A stretch of 64,000 bases of DNA from Bradyrhizobium sp. BR13661 (GCF_029892425.1 NZ_JARXWB010000005.1:124001-188000), one strand, 5' to 3'; positions 42,372 through 51,694 are shown, numbered from the stretch's first letter. Program-made: numbers and translations. Notes: generated from the sequence alone by a model not told the origin.

Positions 42372-42719
42372 TCACACCAGCTTCATCGGCGTATCGGCGA
42401 CCACACGCAAATCGATCCTGCCGATCAATGCCGAGCGTCGCGCCTCCGCAGCACCGATCGCATCGTCTGTCTGCCGCAGCGTGCTGATGTTCGAGCCGAG
42501 CGAAACGATGCCGCCGAGCACCAGCGCGATCGAGCCGAGCGCGGCGGTCTGACCAAATCCAAACAGCCCGAGAATGGTCACCAGGAGCAGCGCCGCACCG
42601 CTGCCGATCGCGATCTTGGACGCCAGGATGTACTTCCGGCAACGTTCCGCGATCGCGGCCAGCGCCTCGATCCGATCTTCGATATCGGAGATTTCGTCGG
42701 TCGGATCGTCTTCGGTCAT
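42372..42719 (-). CDS. Hypothetical small membrane protein
   Basis: 115 residues. An acidic, helical N terminus (TEDDPTDEISDIEDRIEALAAIAERC) is followed by two transmembrane helices (about 40-55 and 58-75, GAALLLVTILGLFGFGQTAALGSIALVLGGIVSLG) and a C-terminal helix. Family not recognised. Its start overlaps the stop of the upstream gene by 4 bp, so the two are coupled. Confidence 0.6.
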   Translation of the reverse strand: MTEDDPTDEISDIEDRIEALAAIAERCRKYILASKIAIGSGAALLLVTILGLFGFGQTAALGSIALVLGGIVSLGSNISTLRQTDDAIGAAEARRSALIGRIDLRVVADTPMKLV

Positions 42720-43063
42720 CGTTGAGCAAGCTCGAGCGCAAGTTCTAGTTTACGACGATCTGGCTTCGACATGCGCCTGCGGGCGTACTCTTTGACGCCG
42801 CTCTTCTCGAAGACAATCTCCGTGCTGCCCGGATCGCGCGGAAGCTCAATTTGAACGACAGTCGTCCCATCGACGAGGATATCGTACAGATCCTCTGCTT
42901 GCTCTGGAATCCAGTGTACGACGTAGAGGTTGCGAGTGATCGACTGCAGTCGATGGCGAAGTAGCGATAGTAGCCTTCGTGAGGCCGGTGCCGATAGGAG
43001 GTGCTCGCGACCTGTTTCCAGCTCGTCGATCATTCGCTTTTCCGACAGACGGCGCCGTGTCAC
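42716..43063 (-). CDS. Hypothetical cytoplasmic protein coupled to the 42372 gene
   Basis: About 115 residues. The frame runs up to an ATG at 43096, but that start lies inside a palindromic repeat and has no ribosome-binding site. GTG 43063 (AGGGAAG upstream) or ATG 43033 (GGAAAAG upstream) are better. It contains a helical Leu/Arg-rich part (LLSLLRHRLQSITRNLYVVHWIPEQ) and YDILVDGTTVVQIELPRD, followed by a basic tail. Not recognised. The 4-bp overlap with a small membrane protein suggests a two-gene unit. Confidence 0.55.
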   Translation of the reverse strand: MTRRRLSEKRMIDELETGREHLLSAPASRRLLSLLRHRLQSITRNLYVVHWIPEQAEDLYDILVDGTTVVQIELPRDPGSTEIVFEKSGVKEYARRRMSKPDRRKLELALELAQR

Positions 43064-43088
43064 TGCGCTTCCCTGCTTCCGACCAGTA

Positions 43089-43155
43089 GCCCGCATGAGC
43101 GAAGCGACATGTGGGACTGAGACGAAAGCCCGGGTGTCGCTTCGCTCATCCGGGC
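43089..43155. repeat. Palindromic repeat GCCCGCATGAGCGAAGCGAC family
   Basis: 67 bp with arms GCCCGCATGAGCGAAGCGAC and GTCGCTTCGCTCATCCGGGC around ATGTGGG...CCCGGGT. It lies between pccB and the hypothetical pair on the same strand and probably forms a hairpin at the 3' end of the pccB message. Confidence 0.7.
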
Positions 43156-43165
43156 CACCATCTCT

Positions 43166-44698
43166 CTACAACGGCAAATTGTCGTGCTTCTTCGCCGGCG
43201 CTTCGACCTTCTTGTCCTTCAGCATCGCCAGCGCGCGGGCGATGCGCTTCCTCGTCGAGTGCGGCATGATGACGTCGTCGATGTAGCCGCGCTCGGCGGC
43301 GATGAAGGGTGACAGGAAGCGGTCCTCGTATTCCTTGGTGCGGGCGGCGATCTTGTCGGGATCGCCGATGTCAGAGCGGAAGATGATCTCGACCGCGCCC
43401 TTGGCGCCCATCACCGCGATCTGGGCGCTCGGCCAGGCGTAGTTCATGTCGGCGCCGATTTCCTTGGATGCCATGACGTCGAAGGCGCCGCCATAGGCCT
43501 TGCGGGTGATGATGGTGACGAGCGGCACGGTGCACTGTGAGTACGCAAACAACAGCTTGGCGCCGTGCTTGATCAGGCCGCCATATTCCTGGGCGGTGCC
43601 GGGCAGGAAGCCCGGCACGTCGACGAAGGTGACGATCGGGATGTTGAAGGCATCACAAAAACGGACGAAGCGCGCCGCCTTGCGGGATGCGTCGCTGTCG
43701 AGCACGCCGGCCAGCACCATCGGCTGGTTGGCGACGAAGCCGACGGTGCGGCCCGCGATGCGGCCAAAGCCGGTGACGATGTTCTTGGCAAAGGCTTCCG
43801 CGATCTCGAAGAAATCGCCCTCGTCCACGACCTTGAGGATCAGCTCCTTCATGTCGTAGGGCTTGTTCGGATTGTCGGGGATCAGCGTGTCTAGCGACAT
43901 GTCGATCCGCTCGATGGAATCGAAGCTCGGCCATTCCGGCACGCCGTCCGAATTGTTGGACGGCAGGAAGTCGATCAGGCGACGCATCTGCAACAGCGTC
44001 TCGACATCGTTCTCGAAGGCACCGTCTGCGATCGACGAGCGCGTCGCGTGCACCGAGGCGCCGCCGAGCTCTTCGGCGGTGACGACCTCGTTGGTGACCG
44101 TCTTCACGACGTCAGGGCCGGTGACGAACATGTAGCTGGTGTTCTTCACCATGAAGATGAAGTCGGTCATGGCAGGCGAATAGACATCGCCGCCGGCGCA
44201 GGGACCCATGATGACCGAGATCTGCGGGATCACGCCCGAGGCGAGCACGTTGCGGCGGAACACATAGGAATAGCCAGCGAGTGCGGCGACGCCCTCCTGG
44301 ATGCGGGCGCCGCCCGCGTCATAGAGGCCGATGATGGGCGCCCGCGCCTTCATGGCCATGTCCTGCAGCTTGGTGATCTTCAGCGCGTGCGTTTCCGACA
44401 GCGAGCCGCCGAACACCGTAAAATCCTTGGCAAAGACAAACGTCTTGCGGCCGTTGACGGTGCCCCAGCCGGTGACGACGCCGTCGCCGGGGATCTTGTT
44501 CTTCTCCATGCCGAACTCGGTGGAGCGGTGCTCGACGAACATGTCGAACTCCTCGAACGATCCCTTGTCGAGCAGGAGCTCGATGCGCTCGCGCGCGGTC
44601 AGCTTGCCGCGGGCGTGCTGCGCCTCGATGCGCTTCTCCCCGCCGCCGAGCTTTGCGCCGGCACGACGGTCTTCAAGGGCGTCCAGGATATGTTTCAT
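43166..44698 (-). CDS. pccB: Propionyl-CoA (acyl-CoA) carboxylase beta chain
   Basis: 510 residues, two carboxyltransferase lobes. It contains [24 protein letters not shown] at the N terminus, [13 protein letters not shown] and [12 protein letters not shown] in the N lobe, and [31 protein letters not shown] and [21 protein letters not shown] in the C lobe, the oxyanion regions for carboxybiotin and acyl-CoA. It forms (S)-methylmalonyl-CoA from propionyl-CoA together with the biotin-carrying alpha chain. No pccA is visible in this window. Length is normal for PccB. Confidence 0.94.
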   Translation of the reverse strand: MKHILDALEDRRAGAKLGGGEKRIEAQHARGKLTARERIELLLDKGSFEEFDMFVEHRSTEFGMEKNKIPGDGVVTGWGTVNGRKTFVFAKDFTVFGGSLSETHALKITKLQDMAMKARAPIIGLYDAGGARIQEGVAALAGYSYVFRRNVLASGVIPQISVIMGPCAGGDVYSPAMTDFIFMVKNTSYMFVTGPDVVKTVTNEVVTAEELGGASVHATRSSIADGAFENDVETLLQMRRLIDFLPSNNSDGVPEWPSFDSIERIDMSLDTLIPDNPNKPYDMKELILKVVDEGDFFEIAEAFAKNIVTGFGRIAGRTVGFVANQPMVLAGVLDSDASRKAARFVRFCDAFNIPIVTFVDVPGFLPGTAQEYGGLIKHGAKLLFAYSQCTVPLVTIITRKAYGGAFDVMASKEIGADMNYAWPSAQIAVMGAKGAVEIIFRSDIGDPDKIAARTKEYEDRFLSPFIAAERGYIDDVIMPHSTRKRIARALAMLKDKKVEAPAKKHDNLPL

Positions 44699-44844
44699 TT
44701 GCTCCCGCCAGTTCTTAAGCCTTAAGTGATGCGGGGTTCTAACACGGCATTTTGCAGGCCGGGAAGCGGCTTTCGGGGCCGCAGGGCACCCTTGAAGTAG
44801 CGTGAAAGCGCAAGGAATTACAAAGTTTTGCCCGGGAGACGACG

Positions 44845-45249
44845 ATGGACGAGAAAGCTGTTGAAACCGGCGCCGTGACCGGCGGCGTCAGGATCCTGCT
44901 GCGGCTGGAGGGGCTCGCTTTGTTCGCTGGCATGACGGCGCTCTATGCGGCCTGGAGCGGCTCGTGGTGGGTCTACGCCCTGCTCTTCTTCGTTCCCGAT
45001 CTGAGCTTCCTGGCCTATCTGTCGGACGCCAAATTCGGCGCCATGGCCTACAACGCCGCCCATAGCTACCTGGCGCCGGTGATCCTGATCACGCTGGGTT
45101 TGGGCCTCGCCGCGCCCCTCACCCTGTCCATCGCCCTGATCTGGCTCGCCCATATCGGCTTCGACCGGGCGTTGGGCTACGGCCTGAAATACTCCGCCGG
45201 CTTCGGTTTCACCCATCTGGGCCGGATCGGCCGGCAGACGGATGCCTGA
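44845..45249 (+). CDS. DUF4260-family membrane protein
   Basis: 134 residues with four hydrophobic helices. The motifs [31 protein letters not shown] and [16 protein letters not shown] (conserved His and Asp residues in the membrane) match DUF4260. Function unknown; a small membrane enzyme or channel is possible. GGGAG lies just before the ATG. Confidence 0.85.
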   Translation: MDEKAVETGAVTGGVRILLRLEGLALFAGMTALYAAWSGSWWVYALLFFVPDLSFLAYLSDAKFGAMAYNAAHSYLAPVILITLGLGLAAPLTLSIALIWLAHIGFDRALGYGLKYSAGFGFTHLGRIGRQTDA

Positions 45250-45407
45250 CTCCTGCCAGCGGCCGGGATGACCGCGATTTGCCCGCGCAGATCGGTTGAC
45301 CCGGCCGGGCGATTCAGGCTTGCTCCAAGCCTACGATCAGGCGCCGAATGTTGCGTGAGCCAGTCGGTACGGCGGCGGTCATCACGTCCGGCTGCAAGCA
45401 TCACCTC

Positions 45408-46004
45408 ATGTCCGCCACGGTCGTTCCCCTGCCTCCGAACAGCGCGTCCGAGACCACCGACTTCCTGCGGCGGATGGCCAGCATGGTGTCGGGGCGGAAC
45501 GGCGAGATGCTGCTGCGCGCGGCGAGCCTGATCGAGTCGCTTTCGCAGCGGGCGATGTCGGCCGAGCGGCTTTTTCACGAGCAGCAGGAAGAGAGCACGC
45601 GGCATGTCGAGCTGCGCGAAGCCGCCGAACTCGCCTCCGACGCCATGGTCAGCCAGATCAACGCGCTGCGGGCGCAGCTTGCGGAGGTGACATCGGCTGC
45701 GGCCGCCGAGCGCGCCGCCTTCGATGTCGAGCGCGGCAAGCTGGTCGGCCTGATGCAGGATGCGGAAAGCCATATCGGCAAGCTCACCACCGAGCTCGAT
45801 ACATTGCGCGCCTCCGTCGACGCGTTCAACGAGACCGTCGTCTCCGTGCCGATCGAGGTGCTGAAGCTGGCGCGGACCCAGTTCGACTATCTCTCGCGGG
45901 GCTTTGAGCGAAAGGGCGACGTGATCTCGCAGGCGATGAGCGAGATCGGCGGCTTCGCCATCGACCAGGCCCTGACGGCGAAGAAGCCGGCCGAGAAGGC
46001 GTGA
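45408..46004 (+). CDS. Coiled-coil hypothetical protein
   Basis: 198 residues from ATG 45408; an ATG at 45348 would add 20 residues but has no ribosome-binding site. A long central helix (about 45-140) with heptad-like Leu/Ala spacing is followed by a short conserved-looking end (VPIEVLKLARTQFDYLSRGFERKGDVI). No signal or membrane segment. Family not recognised. It is followed after 72 bp by a hydrolase gene with its own ribosome site. Confidence 0.6.
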   Translation: MSATVVPLPPNSASETTDFLRRMASMVSGRNGEMLLRAASLIESLSQRAMSAERLFHEQQEESTRHVELREAAELASDAMVSQINALRAQLAEVTSAAAAERAAFDVERGKLVGLMQDAESHIGKLTTELDTLRASVDAFNETVVSVPIEVLKLARTQFDYLSRGFERKGDVISQAMSEIGGFAIDQALTAKKPAEKA

Positions 46005-46076
46005 GACGCCCGCGCGCAAATTGACAGCGCGTACGGGCGTTGATCTACTTCCCCAAAATCTTAAGGGGAGGATCCA

Positions 46077-47069
46077 ATGCCGACGGCATTCCGCGCCGCG
46101 ATGGTGCTCATTGCGCTTTACGCTTCAACCGTGCTTGCCAGCGCGCAATCGCTTCCCAAGGACGCGCCGGCCCGGACCGAGATCTTCCCGATCCCGTCAC
46201 TCACGCTCTCCGACCAGCAATTTCTGAGCGGCGATGCAGCGGCCGGCAAGCCTGTGACCGTCGCTGGCGAATTCCGCGTGGCGCAGGGCACCGGCAGGAT
46301 GCCGGTCGTGGTGCTGATGCACGGCTCGAGCGGCGTCGGCGCCGCTACCGAAGCGTGGGTGCACGAATTCAACGCCATGGGCATTTCGACCTTTGTGATC
46401 GACGGCTTCACCGGCCGCGGGTTGACCGTAGTCGGGCCGAACCAGGCCCTGCTCGGCCGGCTCAATCTGATCATCGACATCTACCATTCGCTGGAGATCC
46501 TGGCGAAGCATCCGCGCGTCGATCCTGATCGCATCGTGCTGATGGGCTTTTCGCGCGGCGGCCAAGCGACGCTCTATGCGAGCCTCGATCGCTTCCACAA
46601 GCTCTGGAACAAGTCCGGCGTGCAGTTCGCGGCCTACATCCCGTTCTACCCGGATTGCTCGACGACCTATCAGACCGACACCGAGGTCGCGGCGCGCCCG
46701 ATCCGCATCTTCCACGGCACGCCGGATGATTATAACCCCGTGAAGAGCTGCAAGGCCTTCGTCGAGCGGCTCAAGACTGCTGGCCGCGACGTGGTGCTAA
46801 CTGAATACCCCGATAGCGCCCACGGCTTCGACAGCGGCCTGCTCGGCGTCGCCTCGGTCGTGGTGTCGGCCAACGCCCAGACCGTGCGCAACTGCCACAT
46901 CAAGGAAGGTAATGGCGGCGTGCTGATGAACGGCGACACCAATGTGCCGTTCACCTACAAGGATTCCTGCGTCGAGCTGAACCCGCATGTCGGCGGCAAT
47001 CCAGCCACGGCGGCGGAGGCGCGGAAAGCGGTCGTGGAATTCTTGCAGGCGCTGTTCAAGCTGGGATAG
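46077..47069 (+). CDS. Exported dienelactone-hydrolase-like alpha/beta hydrolase
   Basis: 330 residues. A signal peptide (AMVLIALYASTVLASAQS) is followed by an alpha/beta-hydrolase core: VVVLMHGSSGVG (oxyanion hole), the nucleophile Ser in LMGFSRGGQATLY (about residue 159), an Asp in IRIFHGTPDDYN and the catalytic His in DSAHGFDSG. This order matches dienelactone-hydrolase-like periplasmic hydrolases. GGGGAGG lies 5 bases upstream of the ATG. Substrate unknown. Confidence 0.85.
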   Translation: MPTAFRAAMVLIALYASTVLASAQSLPKDAPARTEIFPIPSLTLSDQQFLSGDAAAGKPVTVAGEFRVAQGTGRMPVVVLMHGSSGVGAATEAWVHEFNAMGISTFVIDGFTGRGLTVVGPNQALLGRLNLIIDIYHSLEILAKHPRVDPDRIVLMGFSRGGQATLYASLDRFHKLWNKSGVQFAAYIPFYPDCSTTYQTDTEVAARPIRIFHGTPDDYNPVKSCKAFVERLKTAGRDVVLTEYPDSAHGFDSGLLGVASVVVSANAQTVRNCHIKEGNGGVLMNGDTNVPFTYKDSCVELNPHVGGNPATAAEARKAVVEFLQALFKLG

Positions 47070-47092
47070 GCCCGCGTCTACTCCGCATATTC

Positions 47093-47172
47093 CGTCATTG
47101 CGAGCGCAGCGAAGCAATCCAGAATCTTTCCGCGGAGGGACTCTGGATTGCTTCGCTACGCTCGCAATGACG
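47093..47172. repeat. Full 80-bp palindrome CGTCATTGCGAGCG family
   Basis: Left arm CGTCATTGCGAGCGCAGCG..., right arm ending CGCTCGCAATGACG. Half copies are seen at 38944-38974 and (degenerate) 30274-30301. It lies between convergent genes, 21 bp beyond the FhlB stop, and could serve as a transcript end. Confidence 0.8.
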
Positions 47173-47192
47173 TGCGGAGAGAGTGGCGTGCT

Positions 47193-47456
47193 CTAGCGCG
47201 CCCGGCCCGAGAGCCGCAGCACGAACACCAGCACTTCGGCCACCGCCTTGTAGAGATCGGGCGGGATCTCCTCGCCGAGCTCGACCTTGGAGAGCGCGCC
47301 CGCCAAAATCTCGTTTTCCTCGATCGGAATATCATGGGCCTTGGCGATCTCGACGATCTTGGCGCCGATCGTGCCCTTGCCCTTGGCGACGACCACAGGC
47401 GCGCCGCTGCCCTTCTCGTAGTGCAGCGCGATGGCGAGCTTGGAGTCCTCGCTCAT
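47193..47456 (-). CDS. FhlB-like protein (C-terminal FlhB domain, stand-alone)
   Basis: 87 residues matching the cytoplasmic C domain of FlhB/YscU, with APVVVAKGKGTIGAKIVEIAKAHDIP and IPPDLYKAVAEVLVFVLRL, but without the membrane part and without the NPTH autocleavage site. Such short FlhB homologues can replace the cleaved FlhB C domain as substrate-specificity switch in flagellar export. Its ATG overlaps the fliK-like stop as ATGA. Confidence 0.88.
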   Translation of the reverse strand: MSEDSKLAIALHYEKGSGAPVVVAKGKGTIGAKIVEIAKAHDIPIEENEILAGALSKVELGEEIPPDLYKAVAEVLVFVLRLSGRAR

Positions 47457-49081
47457 GTGGCGCGATCCAGGAAATGCCCGGCGCGTGCCGGGGCCGGTTG
47501 CGGCGGCGTGCCGTCACGCACGACGATATCGCCGGGCTTGAGCTCGGCCTTGGTCAGCGCCTGATTGAGCTCGCCGATCCCGGCACGGAGTTGCTGCGCC
47601 GTCGCCGGTCGCTCGGCCCACATCCGCACGAAGGTCTTGTCGCCGTTGAGCGTGATCAGCGCGTGCACGGGACCTGATGGCTCGACATTGATCGTGAAGC
47701 GCGCGCGCCAGGCGCGCTTGGCGGGATCGGGCGCCTCATTGCCGCCGTCGCGCGAGATTTCGAACTGCGCCATCGCGGTGCCCTGAGGGGTCGCAAACGG
47801 AATCTCGAAATTCCACTGCGGCGCGGTCGGGTCGGTGCGATGGCCGCTGGCATCGACGCGATCGGGCAGCGAGGCCACTTGCAACAGCGTCTGCCGCGCG
47901 ATCGCGGCATCGGTATCGTCGAGCAGGCGATGCACAGTCGCCGCGAGCGGCGTGTTTGGCGCGAGCGACGGCGAGGCGATCGCTTGCGGCGACGGCAACG
48001 CGCCGCGGATGGGTGGCGGGGTGGTCGTGCGCGCGGCCATCTCGAAGAATTGGCTGTCGGGCGCCGTCTTGTTGGAGCCCGGCACATTGCCGGTCAGGCG
48101 CGGCAGGTTTTGGGTGACCTCTTGCAGCAGGGTCGCGGCAAGGCCTGCGGACATGGTTCGCGGCACCGGCGCCTGCGGCGTTTCGCCAGCGATGTCGGCC
48201 AGCACGGCAGCGACCAGCGCGGCGCCGCGTGGCAATTGCGTGGGTTGAGCAACCGCCGCACCAGGTGACGGAACCACCGCCTGCGCTGTCTCGCCCGCCA
48301 CCTGCGGTGTTGAGACTGCAGTCGGCAGAACAACCGAAGGTGCCGCGCCTTGCGTTGCGGCCTGCGGCGCTGTGGTCGCGAGCGTGCCTGATGTCGCCGC
48401 CAATGTCTGGCGGAGCACGAGCAGCGCGGCCTTCAGATCGGGCACGGCGCCTTGCGGCGGCGACGTGCCGGCGGCAAGCGAAGCTTCGAGAAACAGGCCG
48501 GACTGCTGAAAGGCGTGTTCGATGTCACTGCCATCGAGACCGGTGTTGAACGGTGTTTGTTGTGCCAGCACGTCCAGCACGGCCTGCTTCAATCCTTCAG
48601 GCAGATCGCTGCCAGTGACGACCGCAGCCAGATTGGCGAACAGCGGCGCCTGGCTGCCCTGTTTTGTGACCGCCTCGGCCGAGGCTGCGGTGACGGCGGC
48701 CTGCTCCAAAGGTGTCAGCGTGTTGCGCGCCACATTGACCGACGGCGCAAGCGACGGGCTGTCGACCAGCGAGGCCGCTGTTGGCGTCAGCGTGACCTGA
48801 TCAGAGCTCGCCTCGCCTGCCCCGTTGACGACGGCAAGACGGATGGTGCCGTCGTTCTGCGACACCGCGAGCTGGAGATTTTGGCCCGGGGTCAGCGACA
48901 CCTCGGACATCACGTCCATCGAGAGGTTGGCGATCGCGATTCGGACCAGATTGTCGGCGAGCACGCTGACGACCCTTGCGTCGACGACGCTGCCGGCCTG
49001 AAGCACGAGATCGGGTGTTGCCGCATCAGCCACAGGGCTGGCGGCACTAACCGGAAGGATCGAGCTTATCGGCGTCGGCAT
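47453..49081 (-). CDS. fliK: FliK-like flagellar hook-length control protein
   Basis: 542 residues. A low-complexity Ala/Pro/Gln/Thr-rich N-terminal two thirds is followed by the Flg_hook C domain (FEIPFATPQGTAMAQFEISRDGG, then VHALITLNGDKTFVRMWAER and ATAQQLRAGIGELNQAL). FliK measures hook length and signals FlhB to switch export from hook to filament. It is coupled to the FhlB-like gene, and no other flagellar gene is within the window. Proline and Ala richness is normal for the ruler domain. Confidence 0.85.
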   Translation of the reverse strand: MPTPISSILPVSAASPVADAATPDLVLQAGSVVDARVVSVLADNLVRIAIANLSMDVMSEVSLTPGQNLQLAVSQNDGTIRLAVVNGAGEASSDQVTLTPTAASLVDSPSLAPSVNVARNTLTPLEQAAVTAASAEAVTKQGSQAPLFANLAAVVTGSDLPEGLKQAVLDVLAQQTPFNTGLDGSDIEHAFQQSGLFLEASLAAGTSPPQGAVPDLKAALLVLRQTLAATSGTLATTAPQAATQGAAPSVVLPTAVSTPQVAGETAQAVVPSPGAAVAQPTQLPRGAALVAAVLADIAGETPQAPVPRTMSAGLAATLLQEVTQNLPRLTGNVPGSNKTAPDSQFFEMAARTTTPPPIRGALPSPQAIASPSLAPNTPLAATVHRLLDDTDAAIARQTLLQVASLPDRVDASGHRTDPTAPQWNFEIPFATPQGTAMAQFEISRDGGNEAPDPAKRAWRARFTINVEPSGPVHALITLNGDKTFVRMWAERPATAQQLRAGIGELNQALTKAELKPGDIVVRDGTPPQPAPARAGHFLDRAT

Positions 49082-49136
49082 TAAGGCGGCCCAGGGAACG
49101 CGAATCCCACCCTAGGGGCCCCTCGTAAACCTCTCG

Positions 49137-49931
49137 TTAAGGACCTTTGGCCGCGGGCGGGTTCACGGCCGTCAGCACGGCCACGGCGGCCTCGAAATCC
49201 CGCAGGCGCGTGGCCCGGCGGGCGGCCGCCTCCTCGTCCACGCCCCATTGGTCGATGTTCCAGTCCTCGTCGACATGGGCGGCGGCCCAGACCTGGCCGG
49301 CGTCGCGCACGCCGTGGGCCAGCGCCAGGGCCAGCAGCGCCGAGCCGGTCAGGGTCGTCACCACGTGGAGGGCCGCAACCGACCACGGATCTCCCGGCAG
49401 CGCCGCGCGGGCGGCCCGGAGCGCCTCGTCGGGCTGCTTCACATGCATGATGCCCTCAGACAGGATGAAATGAGCCCCCAGCGCCTCGGCGGCCCAGAAC
49501 AGCACGGGATCCCAATGAGCGGCCTCGCGGGCGACCAGCCCCTCGGGGTGGCCAGCCCGATAGAACAGCAGGTCCGTCTCGAAGTATTTTGCGAGGTCAT
49601 CCGTGACGAGTTCGACGCGGTCCACCACGCCCTCGACCACGCTGTTGGCGATCCGGGTCAGCGGCATGGTCACGGGATCGATCGCCTCGCCCTGGCCGGC
49701 CCATTCGGCGGCCACCGCATCGGCCAGCGCCCGCGACGGGATGACCACCTGGCGGGCAGAGGGTGTGCGGATCGGCTTGCCGTCGAGGGTGATGGCAAAG
49801 CCGCCCTTGGCCTCGGTGACGTCGGCCTCCTTGTAGAAGCGCTTGCGAAGCGGCGCTCGCGCCGACGCGCGCACCGATTCGCGCGGATCCTGCGGGGGTT
49901 GGCTGGCCGCTTCTTCGAACAATTCGCGCAT
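49137..49931 (-). CDS. ATP12-family chaperone for F1-ATPase assembly
   Basis: 264 residues. The family pattern starts RFYKEADVTEAKGGFAITLDGKPIRTPSARQVVIPSRALADAVAAEWAGQGEAIDP as a continuous N-terminal region (about 30-85), followed by YRAGHPEGLVAREAAHWDPVLFWAAEALG. ATP12 binds the F1 alpha subunit before assembly and is typical of alphaproteobacteria and mitochondria. It starts with MRELFEEA. Confidence 0.92.
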   Translation of the reverse strand: MRELFEEAASQPPQDPRESVRASARAPLRKRFYKEADVTEAKGGFAITLDGKPIRTPSARQVVIPSRALADAVAAEWAGQGEAIDPVTMPLTRIANSVVEGVVDRVELVTDDLAKYFETDLLFYRAGHPEGLVAREAAHWDPVLFWAAEALGAHFILSEGIMHVKQPDEALRAARAALPGDPWSVAALHVVTTLTGSALLALALAHGVRDAGQVWAAAHVDEDWNIDQWGVDEEAAARRATRLRDFEAAVAVLTAVNPPAAKGP

Positions 49932-50019
49932 GTGAGTTTTCGGTCCCGGTCGCTGGGTGCGGTTTTTGAAGTAAGATCGGCTTTTAAGATAAGATTAGCG
50001 GCCGATAAAGCGAGCAGGC

Positions 50020-50466
50020 ATGAGGGAACTTGCAGGCATTTTGGCCCTGTTCGCCGGGCTCTGGCTGGCCGTGGCCGAGGCCGGCTTTCGCACCCCGGAA
50101 TCGCTGGTCCGCAACGTGTATGCCTATTACGGCAAGGGTGCGCCGGAGTTGTCGAAGGGCTTGCCGCGGGACGAGATCACCACCCGGCAATTCTTCGACC
50201 CATCCTTGCGTAAGGCCTGGTCCGCACCGCGCAGCGAACCCTATGATTTCCTGGTGCAGAGCCCGAACTGGAAGCTTGGCCCTGTTGCGATCGCAATCAT
50301 CCGCAAGCAATACGACAAGACCTATGTCGCGGCGAATTTCGACAATCATGGCCGCAAGGTCACGCTGAACTTCATCCTGGTCAACGGACCCGAGGGCTGG
50401 CTGATCACTGACGTCGAGAGCCCGCACGATAGCTTGCGGATGTTTCTGGAGCAGTTTCGGAATTGA
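50020..50466 (+). CDS. Exported DUF3828-like hypothetical protein
   Basis: 148 residues. A signal peptide (LAGILALFAGLWLAVAEA) is followed by a small cystatin-like/NTF2-like domain with SLVRNVYAYYGKGAPELSKGLPRDEITTRQFF and GPVAIAIIRKQYDKTYVAANFDNHGRKVTLNFILV, resembling DUF3828 periplasmic proteins. Function unknown. It is divergent from ATP12. Confidence 0.7.
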   Translation: MRELAGILALFAGLWLAVAEAGFRTPESLVRNVYAYYGKGAPELSKGLPRDEITTRQFFDPSLRKAWSAPRSEPYDFLVQSPNWKLGPVAIAIIRKQYDKTYVAANFDNHGRKVTLNFILVNGPEGWLITDVESPHDSLRMFLEQFRN

Positions 50467-50479
50467 GGGGCGACCGCCC

Positions 50480-51694
50480 CTACTCCTCCGGTGCATTCTC
50501 GATCGGATCGAACCGGCTCGCATCGAGCCCGAGCAGATTCCACGACTGCTGCATGTGCGGCGGCAGCGGTGCGGTGGCGTCGATCACGCCGCCGCGCGGA
50601 TGCGGGATGACGATGCGGCGCGCGAGCAGATGCAGGCGGTTCTGCAGGCCGCCCGGCAGCTGCCAGTTCTCGATGTTGAAATATTTGGGATCGCCGACGA
50701 TGGGATGGCCGATATGGGCCATGTGGGCGCGGAGCTGATGGGTGCGGCCCGTCACCGGCTTCAGCGACACCCAGGTCAGCTTGTTGCCGGCGGTCTCGAC
50801 CACCGCATAGTAGGTCACCGCGTGGCTGGCGCCCTCATCGCCATGCTGCGCGATGCGCATGATGGTGTCGTCCTCGCTCTCCTCCTTCGCAAGGAAGGTG
50901 GAGATGCGGCCCTGCTTCGGCTTCGGCAGGCCCGGCACCAGCGCCCAGTATGTTTTTCGTGCGGAGCGCGAGCGGAACGCGCCGGTGAGATGCGAGGCAG
51001 CGAAGCGCGTCTTGGCGATCAAGAGGCAGCCCGACGTCTCACGGTCGATACGATGCACGAGGCGCGGCTTCTGGCCCTTGGAATCGCGCATCACCTCCAG
51101 CATCTGGTCGATGTGCCGCGTCATGCCCGAGCCGCCCTGCACGGCAAGACCGGCGGGCTTGTTCAGGACGAGAACGTCGTCGTCCTCGTAGATGGTCATG
51201 TCCTTCAGCGCCTTGAGCGTCTTCTGCGCGGCATCCGAGAGCTCACCGACAACCTTCGGTGCATCGAGCTTCAGCGGCGGAATACGGACGCTCTGTCCTT
51301 CCTCCAGGCGATCCTTGCTGTCGACGCGCTTGCCATCGACGCGCAGCTCGCCTTTGCGGACAACACGCTGGATGTGGGAGAACGACAGGCCGGGAAAGTG
51401 CGCTTCGAGAAAGCGATCGACGCGCATGTTGTTCTCGTCGGCCGTCACGGTGACCGTCTGCACCTTGGTCGGCAGCAGCGCCTCGACCGGTTTTGCCGGT
51501 GCAGCCTTCTCCAGCTCTGGCTTGGCCGGGCGCCGCTCGGCGCGCTCACCGGCAAACCTTGGCGGCTTGCCACCAGGCTTGCCGCTCGGACGCGGTCCAG
51601 CCTTCTTCGCCGTCCGTGCCTTGAACGGACGTGAATCTTCGCGCTCGTCACGCGAACGGGGCTTTGGGTTCATTCTCTTGATGCGGCGGCTCAT
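50480..51694 (-). CDS. RluA-family 23S rRNA pseudouridine synthase (RluC/RluD type)
   Basis: 404 residues from ATG 51694. An N-terminal basic, Pro/Lys/Arg-rich extension (about 1-80) is followed by an S4 RNA-binding domain (MRVDRFLEAHFPGLSFSHIQRVVRKGELRVDGKRV, about 90-124) and the PsiS catalytic domain, with catalytic Asp in VHRIDRETSG (Asp217) and KTYWALVPG, GRTHQLRAHM. It isomerises specific uridines in 23S rRNA. The exact target sites cannot be read. It is on the same strand as rarA and degP, 52 bp downstream of rarA. Confidence 0.9.
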   Translation of the reverse strand: MSRRIKRMNPKPRSRDEREDSRPFKARTAKKAGPRPSGKPGGKPPRFAGERAERRPAKPELEKAAPAKPVEALLPTKVQTVTVTADENNMRVDRFLEAHFPGLSFSHIQRVVRKGELRVDGKRVDSKDRLEEGQSVRIPPLKLDAPKVVGELSDAAQKTLKALKDMTIYEDDDVLVLNKPAGLAVQGGSGMTRHIDQMLEVMRDSKGQKPRLVHRIDRETSGCLLIAKTRFAASHLTGAFRSRSARKTYWALVPGLPKPKQGRISTFLAKEESEDDTIMRIAQHGDEGASHAVTYYAVVETAGNKLTWVSLKPVTGRTHQLRAHMAHIGHPIVGDPKYFNIENWQLPGGLQNRLHLLARRIVIPHPRGGVIDATAPLPPHMQQSWNLLGLDASRFDPIENAPEE

